From: Oegoconia quadripuncta
Lineage: Eukaryota; Arthropoda; Insecta; Lepidoptera; Autostichidae
Reading direction: 5' to 3'
Assembly: GCA_949316235.1 (NCBI GenBank)
Contig: OX438757.1
Coordinates: forward strand, 18,190,005 to 18,254,004
Length of the DNA: 64,000 nucleotides
The position numbers were made by a program, and so were the translations under genes. A model generated the notes under the pieces. That model saw only the letters and a program-made list of their open reading frames with translations. It ran no database searches and had not been told where the DNA came from. Positions 10,274 to 20,119 of this stretch are shown in pieces (positions within the stretch are counted from its first letter, which is position 1; each line of letters begins with the position of its first letter).

Positions 10274-10542
10274 GGTGTCGATTCGGATGTACACCAACTA
10301 AACTAAACTAAAACCAGTTTTAGAGTAGTACTGTCTCTTTCTCCCTAGTACAGTACGATGCGACGGCATCACTACAAAACTGGTTTTAGTTTAGTTTAGT
10401 TTAGTTTGGTTTGGTTTGGTTTGGTTTGGTTTGGTTTGGTTTGGTTTGGTTTGGTTTGGTTTGGTTTGGTTTGGTTTGGTTTAGTTTTTGCATATCCATT
10501 CCATCCATTTGCATTTAGTTGGTGCATATCCGAATCGACACC
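10274..10542. mobile_element. MITE-1 copy with expanded pentamer arm
   Basis: Terminal inverted repeats 'ggtgtcgattcggatgtaca' / 'catatccgaatcgacacc' are followed on both sides by TTTAG-type pentamers and 'aaaaccagtttt'. The core 'gtacgatgcgacggca' is shared with 15887-16041 and 19883-20016. It is noncoding. The right arm is enlarged by a TTTGG array. Confidence 0.8.
10385..10487. repeat. (TTTAG)n/(TTTGG)n minisatellite
   Basis: About 20 pentamers: a few TTTAG units, then a long run of TTTGG, then TTTTAG. The array grows out of the pentamers in the MITE-1 inverted repeat. Confidence 0.95.
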
Positions 10543-10599
10543 ATTAGCTACTTAACATATTTAAGATGTGATGAGATTAGACAAGAAGATGGAATGGGA

Positions 10600-10626
10600 A
10601 CTATCCACTACACCAATCGGTCGTCA
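10600..10626 (-). mobile_element. SINE-B head fragment
   Basis: 'ctatccactacaccaatcgg' plus 'tcgtc' is the 5' end of the SINE-B head alone. Confidence 0.6.
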
Positions 10627-10689
10627 AGTATCTGCCATTCCAGCTTCGACCTTCTTATCACCTGCCTCCCGCCAATCAGCAAGGTTGCC

Positions 10690-10780
10690 TGGGCGGGTGG
10701 TGGATTATGGCTCACACCCTCTCCCAGTAAAAGGAGGCTGGGTCTCAACAGTGGGGACGTGTAATGCTGTTGATGATGAT
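10690..10780 (+). mobile_element. 5S-type SINE body fragment
   Basis: 'tggtggattatggctcacac', 'cccagtaaaaggaggctggg' and 'tgttgatgatgat' match the body at 9815 and, reversed, at 44820. Confidence 0.55.
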
Positions 10781-11069
10781 TAGATACCTAGAGATATTCT
10801 AAAAATGGATCCCAAGGTTGCAGTGGGGCACCCTCCATACAGGCAGAAAGGCATTGCATATCAAATTGTAAGCTTTCCTAAAATGCACTGTCAGATAGCT
10901 GATTCATTGCGATGATTGCCTCAAGAAGTTATTACTTTGTAGTTGTATTTTTTTTCATTTAATAGCAAATTTTATCATTCTGTCTACCCTATGACAAAAC
11001 GCTGTGCACGCCATTGTCTCTGACCACCCCATTTGGGACAAAACTCTAAGTCCAGTAAGTAGGTACATA
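10781..11069. other. Unassigned sequence
   Basis: No recognised feature; ends with an AT-rich stretch near 10940-10980. Confidence 0.4.
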
Positions 11070-11083
11070 GGGTAGGTAGCTGA

Positions 11084-11443
11084 TGCAATGTAGCCGCCGG
11101 ATGCGATCCGGGAGAGGATGACACCCCGGAGCGACCGGGGGGGTGTCGTCGCATCGGGCCCTGCCGCGGCTCATACTTCCCGCTGATCGCGGTGTGAGGC
11201 ACGACAGCGCCCCCCGCGGAGGGCGCGCTTGCCGCCTTCCGGGACGGGCTTCCGCTTGTGTAGGGGGGGACCTGGAGCCGCTTATGCGTTCCCAGGTCCT
11301 CCCTACTGCCGAGGAAGTCGCCGGGGGGTTTTAGTGGGTAGGACCGCTCCGATCTGGAGCGGGGAGTCCCACATATCCCCGCCGCTGATCCCCGTCGGCG
11401 GCGGGTTGAACGCGTAAATGCGTTTCCCCTCGACAAAAAAAAA
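11084..11443 (+). mobile_element. GC-rich retroposon, complete insertion with 14-bp target duplication
   Basis: A 360-bp GC-rich insert ends in poly-A. It is flanked by perfect copies of 'gggtaggtagctga' at 11070-11083 and 11444-11457. The 3' half ('ccgcttatgcgttcccaggt' to the A-run) is shared with 60650-60894. No long sense protein is convincing. It is either a short 5'-truncated LINE end or a SINE; the insertion event is certain from the target duplication. Confidence 0.85.
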
Positions 11444-11511
11444 GGGTAGGTAGCTGAAAATTCAATCTGCAAAGCATGCAATAAAGAAAGGGAATCAATG
11501 AAGCACCTTAT

Positions 11512-11770
11512 AGATAGATAGATAGATAGATAAGCATTTATTTGCATCCATGTACACACACATAACAAATTTTACATATGATAAATACAACTAAAACAAT
11601 AAAACACAAGTACAGAAACAAACAAATATTATGTGTGTGCCGCAGTCAACGAATTAGACATGTCTAATTCGTTGGCCGCAGTATACAAAAAGGCTACAGC
11701 TCAGTGTATGGATTTACCCAAGGCGGGCAAAACACTGGTATTCTGCTGAAACCTGAGGGTTGGTCGTGGG
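11512..11770 (-). mobile_element. LINE-M 3' end
   Basis: (TAGA)n tail at 11512-11532, then 'gcatttatttgcatccatgt' and, further inside, 'gctcagtgta'. The family ends in (TCTA)n on its own strand; other copies are at 32090, 43173, 52860 and 63740. It is interrupted by a 36-bp palindromic insertion at 11647. Confidence 0.7.
11647..11682. mobile_element. 28-bp perfect palindrome with 8-bp target duplication
   Basis: CAACGAATTAGACA meets its exact reverse complement TGTCTAATTCGTTG at 11647-11674. It is flanked by the direct repeat 'gccgcagt' at 11639-11646 and 11675-11682. Removing palindrome plus one repeat restores a LINE-M-like reading. An 8-bp duplication is typical of hAT-type elements, so this could be two fused inverted repeats with no interior. 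Confidence 0.7.
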
Positions 11771-12196
11771 ACAAATGGAATGTTGAAATGTGTTTGGTGT
11801 TATCAAATTAAAACTAACGTTATTGGTAAAAGAATATTGTGTAAGATTATTCCCGTAACATATTGGATTCAATTAATTAAATATATGTACCCAATTAAGT
11901 TATTGAACCAAATTTATTATTATTATAGTATAAATTGATAATTGATGAAAAATTAAGAAATTATTGCAATTTTCGATTTCATATTCTATAGACGTTAAAA
12001 TTATAATAAACTTGTAGTAATTAAAATAAAAAATAATATATTTATATGGATCCAATCTACAGCCCCCTACTGCTTCATATATTATTCTCATGATAGGAAG
12101 ACAGTGGAAAGGTAGCGGTCTGGAATACTAATCTTCTGCTTTTCAATCAAAAAACATCTATATTTGGATTTAAATGTTGGTTTAAACGCAACGCAA
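11771..12196. other. Unassigned AT-rich sequence
   Basis: No recognised feature. Confidence 0.5.
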
Positions 12197-12273
12197 ACGC
12201 ATACACCTTGCGGCCATAGCATCGCAGTCACACATAATGTGACTGCGATGCTATGGCCGCAAGGTGTATGCGT
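12197..12273. repeat. 36-bp perfect inverted repeat, 5-nt loop
   Basis: Arms 12197-12232 and 12238-12273 are exact reverse complements ('acgcatacaccttgcggcca'...) around the loop 'cataa'. The GC-rich stem stands out from the AT-rich flanks. Confidence 0.95.
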
Positions 12274-12707
12274 CATTTGGCTAAGGGGTATCCCGAACCA
12301 AGAGACTACATGATCTTTCCACTAACCTGTGTCATAGGGCTTATGAAGTCTATAAGTTGGCAGTAGTAGAGATCAACAGCAGGGGAAGGCAGCAAGGAAC
12401 CTCAATTTAAAAAAAAACTTTAAAGATTTGGCTGGTAAATAACGTATTTTATAGTCTTAAGGAATTTTATTCTAAAAGAGCACCATTGACATAATTATTA
12501 TTAATACTTTGACATTTTTATATTTATATAGCCATGCAAATGTTAGATTTTATAATATTTTATAATATAATATAATATAATATATATGTATAAATGTATG
12601 GATTTAGTTTGTTTATTAAATAAGTAATTGATTATGTAAGTATTTCATATCTGCATCCGTATTTTGCACAACCTGCCTGTTCTATAAAGTTAACTCCTAC
12701 ACCCAAA
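12274..12707. other. Unassigned sequence
   Basis: Contains an AT-rich (TATAA)n-like stretch at 12555-12590; otherwise nothing recognised. Confidence 0.45.
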
Positions 12708-12833
12708 GGTTGCCTGGAAGAGATCGCTTTTAGTGATAAGGCCGCCTAATTGTACTCTAATCAGTATTGTGTTTTGTAAAATCCTTTGTACAATAAAGTG
12801 TATTTGTATTGTATTGTATTGTATTGTATTATA
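12708..12833 (+). mobile_element. LINE-N 3' end with (TTGTA)n tail
   Basis: 'ggttgcctggaagagatcgc', 'tttagtgataaggccgcc' and 'caataaagtgtatttgtatt', then TTGTA pentamers. Copies at 17830, 23890 (-), 29470 and 57745 (-) share the same tail logic. Confidence 0.7.
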
Positions 12834-13382
12834 ATTAATTTTAGTTCTTAATTTAAATTACATACGCATGAAAATTAATATTGTACGCCTGTTAGAGGTA
12901 AGGACTGTCGAACCAATGCAACAATATTGTAATATCACCCATGTACCACAGTTCTACAATAAATTGATTCTGATTCTGGAAGTGCACAAAAGATCCCGAT
13001 TGGATCGAGGTGCCTTTGGGCATATGTCCAACCCCACGGCAATTATAAGAATAAGTAGGTACCCCAGGTTGTTACTGTTTCTCCTGTACACTGATTTGCT
13101 CAAAAAATTAAAAGTAAGTAAGTTTAAGCGTTCATTTTGAAGCAGAACATTTCACCGCAATACAAACGATTAAAAAAAAGCCGCTCGCTGCCGTCATCCG
13201 CCGCGCTCGTTCCCAATGAGTAATGCCATACGTGGCGCGCATTTAACATTCTAAAGGTTAGACCACACCATGGAAACTGACTTGACAAAATGCAAAAGTT
13301 ACTTGTACTTGATTGTACGGCTCTTTGATTATGTTGATATTTGATTACGCCTTACGATTATTTACCTTCTGATAGCATCTTA
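12834..13382. other. Unassigned sequence
   Basis: No clear gene. A 90-codon frame at 12868-13140 has no recognisable domain. Confidence 0.45.
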
Positions 13383-13602
13383 AAATATGTATGCATCGCC
13401 GCGTGGAATAACTTTATCGCGGAAATTTGTTTATCCCGCGGCAACTACTCCTTTATCGGGATAAAAAATATCTTACATCTTAATCCAGGGTATATTCGAG
13501 TAATATACCAAATTTCATCCAAATCCGTTCATTATTTTTGCCGTGATTCAGCAACAAACAAAGATCCAAACTTTCGCATTTATAATTATTAGATTAGATG
13601 TT
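13383..13602 (+). repeat. Repeat-G copy
   Basis: From 'cgccgcgtggaataacttta' through 'gggataaaaaatatctta' and 'aatttcatccaaatccgttc' to 'caaactttcgcatttataat'. Same family as 1362 (-) and 55850 (-). Confidence 0.75.
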
Positions 13603-13862
13603 TTGATTAAACAGGCGCAGGAGACCCCGATTTCTGAAGACTTTATATAATATGCGACAAATTAGCGAATAAATGTATAATTTGTACGGTCGTTTGACTA
13701 TCATAATACACAGTTTGCTGCAAGAAGTGAACCTAGTGACGCTGGTGTTGCCAAAAGCGCCGCGGTGACGTTTACAGTAATGTGAGGTGTGCGATAATTA
13801 TTAATCATATATTCATCATCATATATCATATTAAAAGGACACAGACCACCACTTAGCTCAAG

Positions 13863-13990
13863 TAAGAAGTTGTTCGTAAGAACGCTTGGTGTACTTCGCC
13901 CAGCTTTCAGAAATTATAAAATTGTATAAGAAGTTGTTCGTAAGAACGCTTGGTGTACTTCGCCCAGCTTTCAGAAATTATAAAATTGTA
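13863..13990. repeat. 64-bp tandem duplication
   Basis: Two identical 64-bp units (13863-13926, 13927-13990) starting 'taagaagttgttcgtaagaa'. The perfect identity implies a recent duplication or an assembly artefact. Confidence 0.9.
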
Positions 13991-14039
13991 TTAGTTGTAT
14001 ACTTTTATATATATATAAAAAAAAAGAAAAGAAAAGAAA

Positions 14040-14237
14040 ATTGATCCTGTGGGTTTCTTGCGCCGCTTCTTTTCGCACGAATGATTTCCCTTTCCGAAGC
14101 GATGGTTATTTAGACATACTGACTGACCGAAAAATGTTTAAGCCCTATTTTTATTTTCGATAGATTTAAATTGACATTCAACAAATGATATCATGTATCT
14201 TACGTTGAAATAAAAATGCTTGAAGTTTGAAGTTGGT
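14040..14237 (+). mobile_element. LINE-P 3' UTR
   Basis: 'gtgggtttcttgcgccgctt', 'attgacattcaacaaatgat' and terminal 'aaataaaaatgcttgaagtt'. The reverse complement of its last 80 bp is at 41041-41125. Confidence 0.65.
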
Positions 14238-14899
14238 CATGGAATTTGAGCAAGAGGGATAGTAGACTAGTCTGGTGGCATCTCACAGATTGCATGCGAG
14301 GGTCAAGTTGGATGGCATGAGGGCCATGAAAATGTTTACCCTTCACCGGTAAACATTGAGTCATATGATTTGTGTGTGGGTAAATAGTCTATAATTGCAT
14401 CCTCACAGCGATTAAGGTGATCTGACCCGTGTTCTGTCAGTAGTAGACTCTTACCTCGTCCTCTTAAATCCTAGAGTCATTCTGATATCCTATTCGCCTT
14501 TAGTAACTTGACATAATATAAAGAAAGAAAGAAAGAAAAACATTTATCGCGATTGCCCGTGCCATCCTATACCACGAGACGGCTGACATCGTCCCAGTTG
14601 CTAGCATATATATATTTATTAACATAAAAAGTATAATTCGAGCATTCGTGAAACACGGCTTAAAAATCCAAAGTACAGTCGGTGTAAAAAGTGGCCAGCA
14701 TTAACATTAGTCGCATATGTCGCGAGCGGCCACACGCGAGCCACCCTGATTGATTCTACCCGACGCGGTACGTCCCCTTTGATGCAGTGCACAAAATAAC
14801 AGTAGTCCAACTAAACGTTTTGGTACATCACACAATAAAATACATCCAAAAGACCATTAGTGAAAGTAAGCCTCTCCTAGAGCGCATTGTATCACTTTC
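14238..14899. other. Unassigned sequence with (AAAG)n
   Basis: A short AAAG microsatellite lies at 14519-14541. The piece at 14680-14770 is GC-richer with several CpG, but no gene was recognised. Confidence 0.4.
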
Positions 14900-15065
14900 C
14901 ATGGGACGATTTGATATAATCGCCGCGCTGGGCAGGCGGGTTTGCGATCGCAGATTTTTTGGGACTAATGATGGCCGCTTCCAACCGATCGCACTGGAAA
15001 CCTATGGGACCTATGTTCAGCAGTGGACGGCCTGTGGCTATTATGATGCTCATGACTGTTTTTGC
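14900..15065 (+). pseudogene. RTE-clade LINE C-terminal scrap
   Basis: Near 14980-15060 it reads like DRTHWK followed by EAYVQQWTACGYYDAHD over two frames, the terminal residues of an RTE-type protein. Very short. Confidence 0.5.
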
Positions 15066-15261
15066 GACATTCTCTTTAAAAGGTAGTTTGGTCTTATTCT
15101 ACTTTGTCGAGACGGGGCTTTTTCATTGAGTTCGTTTACTTTTAAACTTTTTAAATTATGTACCAGAGTACGTTCAATAACTAAAATATTCTTACATTTA
15201 TACAATGCAAATACACTATTGCATTAGTGTCTTGTTAACGTCAGTAGTCACTGAAGTCACT

Positions 15262-15520
15262 GCAGGGATATATGCCTTCCTAGTGTAATGAGGGAGTATG
15301 GGTAATAATCCGCTACGCTGACCCAATGCGGGTTGGAGACTTCACATGCCTCAGGCATGCAGGTTTCCTCACGATGCTTTCCTTCACCGTTCATGAGCAG
15401 TCGGATAAATGCACATAAATAATTAAATTAAATTTAAAGTCTGATTGGTATATGTCTGGGAATCGAAACCGGACCTCCCAAACTGGGAGACCGCGTCTTA
15501 ACCGCTGAGTCACCGACGAC
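15262..15520 (-). mobile_element. SINE-C, near full length
   Basis: The minus-strand head 'gactcagcggttaagacgcg' is near 15510 with B-box 'ggtttcgattcccag' near 15462. The body has 'gaggaaacctgcatgcctga' and 'tgaagtctccaacccgc'. The end is 'tccctgcagt'. Other copies: 46937, 54785. Confidence 0.8.
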
Positions 15521-15522
15521 AA

Positions 15523-15886
15523 CGAATAATGTTATTTTATTCTATTTTTTTTTGTGCCAGTAATTAAACTGCAACATTTGTGTGTAGTTGTGTTACTCAT
15601 TTGATTATGCGCTGCGTCACCGGATTAGCATTCAATCCTTTTTCAGGGTTCAGTATACATTTACCTCGGTCGTCGATTCGTTTGTATGGAATTCATTATT
15701 TCGGGTCGATGCCTTAATTAGGGATGCAACAGTTCGATTTCAATTCGCATAATTCTTCATTACAATTACTGTAAAAGTAATTAAGATTATTTAAGATGGA
15801 ACTAAATTACCTACTCATTATCATTGAGTTCGCTAATATTGTTTGTTTGTCATAAAATGTATTCTCTTTGATTTAATAAAGCTACT
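15523..15886. other. Unassigned sequence
   Basis: No recognised feature. Confidence 0.5.
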
Positions 15887-16041
15887 GGTGTCGATTCGGA
15901 TGTACACCAACTAAACTAAACTAAAACCAGTTTTAAAGTAATACTGTCTCTTTCTCCCTGGAACAGTACGATGCGACGGCACCAGTCCAAAACTGGTTTT
16001 AGTTTCATTTAGTTTAGCTGGTGTACATCCGAATCGACACC
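15887..16041. mobile_element. MITE-1, complete 155-bp copy
   Basis: Both termini are present: 'ggtgtcgattcggatgtaca' and its reverse complement ending 'cgaatcgacacc' at 16041. The inverted arms run through TTTAG pentamers to 'aaaaccagtttt'. The core contains 'cagtacgatgcgacggca'. No target duplication longer than 2-3 bp is evident. This is the reference copy of the family. Confidence 0.85.
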
Positions 16042-16299
16042 ACCATTACGAGGTCTAAGTTTTTTAAAGTAAAACTATTGGTAATATAACACCAGCGAAG
16101 ATAATCAGTAAGTCCATTGGGCAGAAAATTCCCAGTATTTGAACTGATAAGACTGCTCGTTAAGACTACTAGAAGTGCTTCTAAATTACATGTTCTGTTC
16201 AAAATGTTCAAATCATATAATTTCTTTTATAATAATTAAATTGTCTTACTCTTTATAATGTAGCTTTTTATTTATTCACACTATTTAAACTTATCGCCG
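16042..16299. other. Unassigned sequence
   Basis: No recognised feature. Confidence 0.4.
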
Positions 16300-16580
16300 C
16301 AGTAAATTTTGGAAATACTAATGTAATATATATAAAAAAAATGCATCATTTAGTTAGGATTTTCCATATAATATAGTTATAATATATTGAAGATTTTGAA
16401 AACCGCCGAGAAAACAAGCGATTGAAACAAAACGGCGCAATCGATTTTGAAAAACATATCTATGGACCTCAGAAAATCTGCTTTCAAACAAAAAACCGCA
16501 TCCAAATCGATGCACCCGTTTAACAGCTAGGGTGCCACACACAGACGCAATAATGACAAGCATGATGTCAATACAAAGTC
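16300..16580 (+). mobile_element. LINE-F fragment split by a repeat-Q insertion
   Basis: 'aatgcatcatttag' (16340) and 'acaagcatgatgtcaatac' (16556) are adjacent in the LINE-F copy at 9131. Here about 200 bp of repeat-Q ('gcttaac'-type text, 'caaacaaaaaaccgc', 'gccacacacagacgc') lies between them. Confidence 0.6.
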
Positions 16581-16599
16581 CTAGACCAAAAGATAGTGT

Positions 16600-16870
16600 T
16601 AATAACCCTTCTTTCTTGGCTTCGCCGCAGTCGGGTGAGAAGCTTATCTTCGAAACGGCTTAACCGATTTTCATCAAACATGGCTAAAAATGTATCCTTA
16701 GAGTTTAAAAAAAAATAGAAAACTTTCAGAAACAATATGATATCATTGAAATACACCAAAAACTTTGTTAAAGCTAAATATCTCCGAAACGACTTAACCG
16801 ATTTTCATTAGATATGGCTAATAACCTGTCTTTAAAGGAAATATCCGCCATACATAACAATCTGCCTAGG
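16600..16870. repeat. Repeat-Q, two tandem-like segments
   Basis: The block 'cttaaccgattttcat' with 'catggcta' occurs twice (16660 and 16795). The same block is at 61450 and 61760. Confidence 0.6.
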
Positions 16871-17469
16871 CATTTCATGAAATGGCCAATTCAGTGATCT
16901 ACCTGCGACATATGCACAACGTAACTGTAGCAACAAGCATTTGCCGTTGTCTAACAAAATGGCATAAAAGAAAATTAGCTTATTTAGCTGAGTCTGTTTA
17001 GTTTATGAGCGTTTGCATCATTATCCAGCATTTCATGTTTATTTCCCTTTCAGAGAGGATAACTAGGAAAATGTCTTCCTCTTGAAGGTAAATATTTATT
17101 AAATAATTTTGCTTTACAATTTTGCATTAGCCTGGGGACTTAGTCCTCGGCGAACTAGTCCCGTAGGGTTGTCTGTGATGCAAATTGACATTTGGATTGT
17201 TATTGTTTTTTGTAACAGTTTTGACTAGTATGTCAAGGTGCTCTTTTCTTGTAATTAGTGTTGTATTATATCTTCCTCTGTCCCCTCATGTATGTAGCTC
17301 AAAGTAATATTGTACTGATGGGCAGGTAATATAGGTTTTTTTTTTTTTTTTTTTTATTAATGTTTGTCCTAAGATTATGTTAGTTTCATGGATACGGACA
17401 TGGGGTAAAGGGGGAGGGGAGGAGACATATACACTACATAGTGTGTTAGATAAATAATATTATTAATAA
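16871..17469. other. Unassigned sequence with poly-T
   Basis: A T-run lies at 17336-17356. Nothing else recognised. Confidence 0.45.
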
Positions 17470-17556
17470 TCATCTAGTCCCAAACTAAACAAAGCTTGTA
17501 CTATGGATACTGGATAACGGATAAACGTACATAAATATTTATATAAACATCCATGA
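17470..17556 (-). mobile_element. SINE-B 3' fragment
   Basis: Reverse complement of the SINE-B end: 'actaaacaaagcttgtacta', 'tggataacggataaac' and 'atttatataaacatccatga'. The head is absent. Confidence 0.75.
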
Positions 17557-17829
17557 CGCCATGCTCCATGAATTAAATCCATTTAGAAGCTAAATGGCTC
17601 GTTGTCCACTGCAAGTTTTTAGTTACTCTAAATAATTAAAGAGGTGGTTTAGACAGTCAATAGTAAACTAACTCTGAACTTTTTAAATTCTCGAAGTGAT
17701 AATAAGTCTGTATGATATTATAAATTGATAATATTATAAAACATTGTAATTACGATAGACATTACGACACACAAGATTAAGACAATTTTAGCCTATTATA
17801 AAATATCATATTATTTAAGCGAATAAAAT

Positions 17830-17925
17830 GCATGAATTGAGCTGCTCGATTATCAAATTATTTCTTTGTACTGTATTTTCTTATCTGTTGTGCAATAAAG
17901 TGTATTTGTATTGTATTGTATTTCT
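17830..17925 (+). mobile_element. LINE-N tail
   Basis: 'tttcttatctgttgtgcaat' then 'aaagtgtatttgtattgtat'. Same tail as 29540-29600. Confidence 0.6.
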
Positions 17926-17951
17926 ATTACTTACCTATATTAATACTATTG

Positions 17952-18286
17952 TTTTTTTTTTTTTATGTATAACGGGTTGGTACTTGACCTCAATCACACC
18001 TGATGTTAAGTGAAGATGAGGTCGAAGATGGAAGCGTACTGACCCGGAAACCCCAACACATTTGGGGGACTGGCTATCTTATCTCTGACAACCGGAACAC
18101 GACAATGCTATTAACATTGCTGCTTGGCGGCAGATTTAGATAAGATGGTGGTAGCTAGCCAGGCGGACATTTAAAATGCCCTACCACCAACCAAACCGAG
18201 TACTTAAACATGTACCCCGCTGGGGATCGAACCCGCGACCTCCGAATAGTAAACCCAATGTTGTTTACATTGAGCCACGGAGGCGG
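17952..18286 (-). mobile_element. SINE-A, full length
   Basis: Runs from the poly-T (tail) at 17952 to head end 'gccacggaggcggt' at 18286. B-box 'gggttcgatcccc' is intact on the minus strand at about 18227. All body landmarks are present. Confidence 0.9.
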
Positions 18287-18705
18287 TACTGTATTCCTAT
18301 CGTATATATAATAGATATAAAAAAGAACAACCTTTGAGTTCTTATGGGCTTCTTCGATTTCGAACGGCTGCCCCCGTAAAATTACATGCCGCTAACAATC
18401 CGGGGAGTATATTATCTGCCCATAAACTAAAATAAAAATAAACTCAAAATAAACGATTCATTTATTTTATTTATTTATCGTTTGTCGCACGCGATGCGAT
18501 GTAAGAGTGAGATAGTTGTATATTTCGTCCAAATGAATGAGCAGGACAAATATTATATATCGCGTGACATAAACGTATGCTACTAGTGCTGGTAGCTTCA
18601 AAAAACAGACTTTTTTCAAGTGAAAATTTTATGAAAATAAATCTTCAATTGAATAAGACAATGAAGAGATGGTATGTTATATTTCATAACACCAAGCAGT
18701 CAGTG
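18287..18705. other. Unassigned sequence
   Basis: Nothing recognised. Confidence 0.4.
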
Positions 18706-18927
18706 TTAAGGTCTCGGATAGGCAAAGGTATCTAAGCCCATACAGCCATGTTTTATTTCTCTTATTTCTTCAGTTGATAAGTCAGCCTCAGTCAAAACAA
18801 GTAACTCGTCGTAAACTTGGCGTATACAGAGTCTAGTCACGGTCAAGTCATTCTTCAGTAAAGTGGCAAATGCTTTACAAAAGATTTTGGCGGCTTCTTG
18901 TGGGAACCCGAAAGCTTCGTTACGCAC
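18706..18927 (-). other. Unassigned open frame, 73 codons
   Basis: Reads GFPQEAAKIFCKAFATLLKN and ELLVLTEADLSTEEIREIKH, ending CMGLDTFAYPRP. It looks like a helical, charged soluble protein segment, more natural in composition than neighbouring chance frames. I do not recognise the family. It could be part of an exon or a decayed transposon gene. Confidence 0.2.
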
Positions 18928-19449
18928 TTTAATTTACACTTCCCTTCACTTGTACACCATCACTAACTTTTGCTGCACAATATTCTGCTATTATTAAGCT
19001 TCAAAAGTCAGAATGCACAAATTATAAGAATTATAAACAAAAATGCTACTTCACTCGCCGAGATCCCGCCAAAAACGCCCATTATCTTACATATTGTCAG
19101 GTACTTTACACCATTGGCCCCTTAGCTGCGATGCGACTCTCTTTAATTATTCACTTAGTAACAGTTACGATACCTGTTATAGCGGTCACAGTCGCATCTC
19201 TACTCAGTAATCCGCTTACGTCTACGGTGTAGGGTGTACTAACATTGTGGAACTTTCATATACGGCACGTTATAGTTGCTGACGAGTATCAACTTTGGCA
19301 CCTGAAGCATAATGCGTTAGTAAGTGTTTTGGAAGTCTGAGATCGACATACGGAGTCGGTGGGAGGTTAACCTAGGACTATCATATCACATAGACTATGT
19401 CTTGAACTTTTAAAATTTTATTTTAAAATTTTATTTAGAAGATGACAAC
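18928..19449. other. Unassigned sequence
   Basis: No recognised feature; CpG-containing patch at 19130-19290. Confidence 0.45.
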
Positions 19450-19700
19450 CAAAACCATACCTACATACATACATAACGTCAGCACCCATGGGGTGGTCAG
19501 AAATATCCCAAACATTAGCATTTGGGTGTTACAAATGTTAAAAGTTTCATGTTTGAAACAACGTCCATCAACCTTTTGATATATACAGAAATACAAACGT
19601 CGCCTTTGAAACATGCAAGTATATGTATGGTTTTTGGTGTAAAGTCCCTTAGTCGCCTTTTACGACACCCACGGGAAGAGACTGGTTGGATCTATTGTTT
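19450..19700 (+). repeat. Repeat-K copy
   Basis: 'ggggtggtcagaaatatccc', 'agcatttgggtgtt' and 'gccttttacgacacccacgg' are shared with 1130 (-), 34136 and 46300. It carries a frame ending LSRLLRHPREETGW. Confidence 0.6.
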
Positions 19701-19882
19701 TTATATGCCGAAACGACACACCACAAACTATAAATTTCGTCCTCCCTCGTGGAGTTACTATATCCCGAACTCTTGTATTATCTCAACTGATATCATCCAG
19801 TCCAATCCAATCCTATCACATCCCATCCCATTCCATCTTCTTGTCTAATCTCATCACATCTTAAATATGTAAAGTAGCCAGT

Positions 19883-20016
19883 GGTGTCGATTCGGATATG
19901 CACCAACTAAACTAAAACCAGTTTTGGAATGATGCCGTCGCATAGTACTGTACCAGGGAGAAAAAGACACTACTACTCTAAAACTGGTTTTAGTTTAGTT
20001 TAGTTGATGTACATCC
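19883..20016. mobile_element. MITE-1, one end truncated
   Basis: Left end 'ggtgtcgattcggatatgca' is intact. The right end stops at 'gatgtacatcc', losing the last 13 or so bases. Its flank and internal bases match the reverse complement of 10274-10395. Confidence 0.8.
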
Positions 20017-20119
20017 TTTATCCTTCTCCAGGTTCCAGACTACCTGTTTCAGATGTTTTGTAGTGAGCAGGTAACAGACAGAGTTATCTTTGCTTTATGA
20101 TATGAGTGTGGATAATGTT

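Noticed and set aside
10385..10487. Telomere-like repeat
   Set aside because: TTTGG/TTTAG is not the insect TTAGG, and the array arises within a MITE arm.
10984..11568. 194-codon minus-strand open frame
   Set aside because: It reads antisense through the GC-rich retroposon, across both target duplications and into a LINE-M tail. Its length is due to GC content.
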